A DNA stretch of 64,000 nt from Nitrosomonadaceae bacterium (GTDB lineage Bacteria; Pseudomonadota; Gammaproteobacteria; Burkholderiales; Nitrosomonadaceae): positions 109,034-173,033 of the forward strand of contig PBKR01000011.1 in assembly GCA_002721545.1 (NCBI GenBank), written 5' to 3'. Positions 62,245 to 64,000 of the stretch are shown one piece after another. Positions within the stretch are counted from its first letter, which is position 1, and every line of letters starts with the position of its first letter. A program made the position numbers and the translations under genes. Under the pieces are notes generated by a model. The model made no database searches and had not been told where the DNA came from. It saw only the letters and a program-made list of their open reading frames with translations.

Positions 62245-63306
62245 ATGTTTTTAGGGATTGTTATTAAAATTATTCGTCATATTTTTTTATTTTTATTTAT
62301 TCTGTTATTTGCTGCATGTGCAAATAAGTCGTATTTAGCAAAAAATCAGGACTCTAGTGGAGTAGCAAAGAGCAAGGATTCTACCGGCTTCCCAACTGTC
62401 GAACGTTCTGTGGCTGGTTGTCAGCCGGATGAGAGCGCCTTTGACTGTGATCGTCGCGCTATTCTTTCAATGCTTGGTGAATATCAGGTAAGCTTTAATT
62501 TCTATGAGACGTCAATACTTAAGCCTGGGTATGTAAGAAGTGACCCTAAGCATTCTGGAGGATTTGAGGTAGTAGTGCTGGCAGAGGATACTAATTCACG
62601 TATATCAATACAACATATTTTAGTTGGAGCTGGTGGCATGAAAATCAAGCACTGGAGACAAGAGTGGGTATATGAGATGCCTTCCCATTGGGTTTATTTG
62701 GGTAATCAGAGTTTTGAAATTCAGAAACGTAAGCTTTCTTCTATACCAGGGACTTGGACACAATTGGTATATGGAGTAAATGATGGGCCTCGTTATGCAG
62801 GAAGTGGTCGTTGGAACCATCGTTATGGGGTGTCAACTTGGACTTCAGAGCGTACGTGGCGTCCATTACCAAGACGAGAATATTCAAAGCGTAAGGATTA
62901 TCAGTTATTAAATGTCGAAAATCGTCATACAATTACTCCGCAGGGCTGGACGCATGAACAGGATAATACTAAAGTTAAACGTAATAATGGGAAAGATACT
63001 ACCCTAGTACGTGAGTTTGGTTTTAATGAATATCGGCGTATTGATGGCTTTGATTTCAGTCCAGGTCTCGATTATTGGAAAGCTACTTCGCCGTTTTGGG
63101 AACTGGTACGTAAACGGTGGAATAAAGAATTAAATAAAGAAGGTATAACTAAGCTTTTATTTGAAACTGGTGATGAAAAATTTAGTGATGAAGTTTTATC
63201 TCTTGCAGATGCTTATCAGATTAATCCAGTCATGAATAACCATTTGCCTGCATTTGAGGAAATATTTGGAAAGTTTGTAAGCACTGATGCGTCTACAATG
63301 CATTGA
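62245..63306 (+). CDS. DUF6607-type lipoprotein
   Basis: A 353-residue exported protein with lipobox LLFAACANKS (Cys about residue 26). The body has CDRRAILSMLGEYQVSFNF, KHWRQEWVYEM, WTQLVYGVNDGPRYAGSG, RPLPRREYSKRKDY and NRHTITPQGWTHEQDN, which match my recollection of the DUF6607 family. The function is not established. It is flanked by small envelope proteins, with no clear operon partner. Confidence 0.75.
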   Translation: MFLGIVIKIIRHIFLFLFILLFAACANKSYLAKNQDSSGVAKSKDSTGFPTVERSVAGCQPDESAFDCDRRAILSMLGEYQVSFNFYETSILKPGYVRSDPKHSGGFEVVVLAEDTNSRISIQHILVGAGGMKIKHWRQEWVYEMPSHWVYLGNQSFEIQKRKLSSIPGTWTQLVYGVNDGPRYAGSGRWNHRYGVSTWTSERTWRPLPRREYSKRKDYQLLNVENRHTITPQGWTHEQDNTKVKRNNGKDTTLVREFGFNEYRRIDGFDFSPGLDYWKATSPFWELVRKRWNKELNKEGITKLLFETGDEKFSDEVLSLADAYQINPVMNNHLPAFEEIFGKFVSTDASTMH

Positions 63307-63364
63307 ACATTAATTCAATATTTTATTTTGGTAATAAATACAATATAACTATATTTTGATTAAA

Positions 63365-63769
63365 TTAGTTGCATGCATATTTCCATAAATCTTCAGAGAC
63401 ACTGTCAGGTACAATAGGTTCCCACTTATTGTATGGTATATCATTGGCATAGACTATTTTACCTTCAGTAAACCTTCCTGAATGCTTGGAAATATAAAGT
63501 AGGCGAGTTTGTAATTTTTTACAATCATATTCCTTGTGTTTCTTGATAGACATAATTTTGTCACCAGACTCTATTATGGCTTTTCTGTAGTCGAATAAAA
63601 TCCATAATTTTGTATGGTCACCTGTTTTTTTAATAGTTTCGGGATTCACGAATATAGAGGAGCCATTCCTGTTGGTTGAGATATTGTTCCATTCAGCGCT
63701 AGCAGAATTACTAAAAATCGCTAGTAATAGGGTTAGGGCAGCGCTAATAAAATGCCTTGTCCTATACAT
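63365..63769 (-). CDS. Surface-adhesin E-like exported protein, copy 2
   Basis: A 134-residue exported protein of the same family as the one at 50527. The signal peptide ends SNSASAEW; the body has FVNPETIKKTGDHTKLWIL, KEYDCKKLQTR and a C-terminal LWKYACN. The two conserved cysteines are in place. The two copies differ clearly in the middle, so this is an old duplication. It is convergent with the DUF6607 gene. Confidence 0.75.
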   Translation of the reverse strand: MYRTRHFISAALTLLLAIFSNSASAEWNNISTNRNGSSIFVNPETIKKTGDHTKLWILFDYRKAIIESGDKIMSIKKHKEYDCKKLQTRLLYISKHSGRFTEGKIVYANDIPYNKWEPIVPDSVSEDLWKYACN

Positions 63770-64000
63770 AAATATTATTAATGTTGGTGTATTTTATTGA
63801 ATCTTAAAGCATGCATGTGTACTCAAAGTCAAGTAAGGATTTTAAATTCTTATGGTATACTTAAATTAGTATAGAACTATATACTGTAATTTCTTAAGAT
63901 GATAAGGTTTTACTGTGAGTTTATCTAGGAGGAAAGGTAAATAATTTTATAGGAAATGAGAATTATAGTCATAATTATTTATTAATATTTGGCAGTCTGA

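Overview
This AT-rich window (roughly one-third G+C by eye) carries an intact, densely packed bacterial chromosome segment. The gene content and order point to a betaproteobacterium, probably Nitrosomonadales. Reasons: the hfq-hflX-hflK-hflC-DUF2065-hisZ-purA block; the leuA-pssA-psd-ilvC-ilvN-ilvB block; a hopanoid locus beside ispH; and a di-heme cytochrome c peroxidase that closely resembles, from memory, the Nitrosomonas europaea enzyme. I saw no insertion sequence, prophage, CRISPR array or rRNA operon.

Layout. 1-10500: the 3' part of pyrE, a DCC thiol-oxidoreductase, purA, hisZ, a DUF2065 protein, the HflKC membrane complex, HflX, Hfq, RppH and then proS. 10600-17300: leucine and isoleucine/valine synthesis (leuA, ilvBNC) around phosphatidylethanolamine synthesis (pssA, psd). 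17700-21300: rpsO-pnp, dksA and a Pro-Arg-His tRNA operon with a clear promoter. 21400-31460: a SYLF protein, then a minus-strand run ispH, hpnH, hpnM, hpnN, mlaA-like, shc, hpnG that makes and probably moves hopanoids. 31500-34150: umuDC with an unusual long UmuD and a palindromic operator, a 53-residue membrane protein and tRNA-Leu. 34380-41800: a porin-like barrel, queA-tgt, yajC-secD-secF and dedA. 41860-49730: hemH, nadK-recN, crcB, mltA, dsbC and a ubiH-family gene. 49900-52020: tRNA-Ile2(CAT), small envelope proteins and cytochrome c peroxidase.

52020-60260 is the accessory-looking part. Two gene-poor AT-rich stretches flank a small winged-helix protein; the second has a tight DnaA-box cluster. 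Then comes a plus-strand metal island: a Zur-like regulator, a His/Cys-rich small membrane protein, a ZnuD-like TonB receptor, a two-domain ceruloplasmin-like multicopper oxidase, a c4-like di-heme cytochrome and a tri-heme cytochrome. 60280-63770 holds a Slp lipoprotein, small unknown envelope proteins, a DUF6607-type lipoprotein and a second surface-adhesin E-like protein.

The strongest items for follow-up are the oxidase-cytochrome cassette without a dehydrogenase or nirK, and umuDC with its predicted self-repressing UmuD and 11-bp dyad over the -10 box. The DnaA-box cluster comes next. All family calls are from sequence reading alone; no database search was run.
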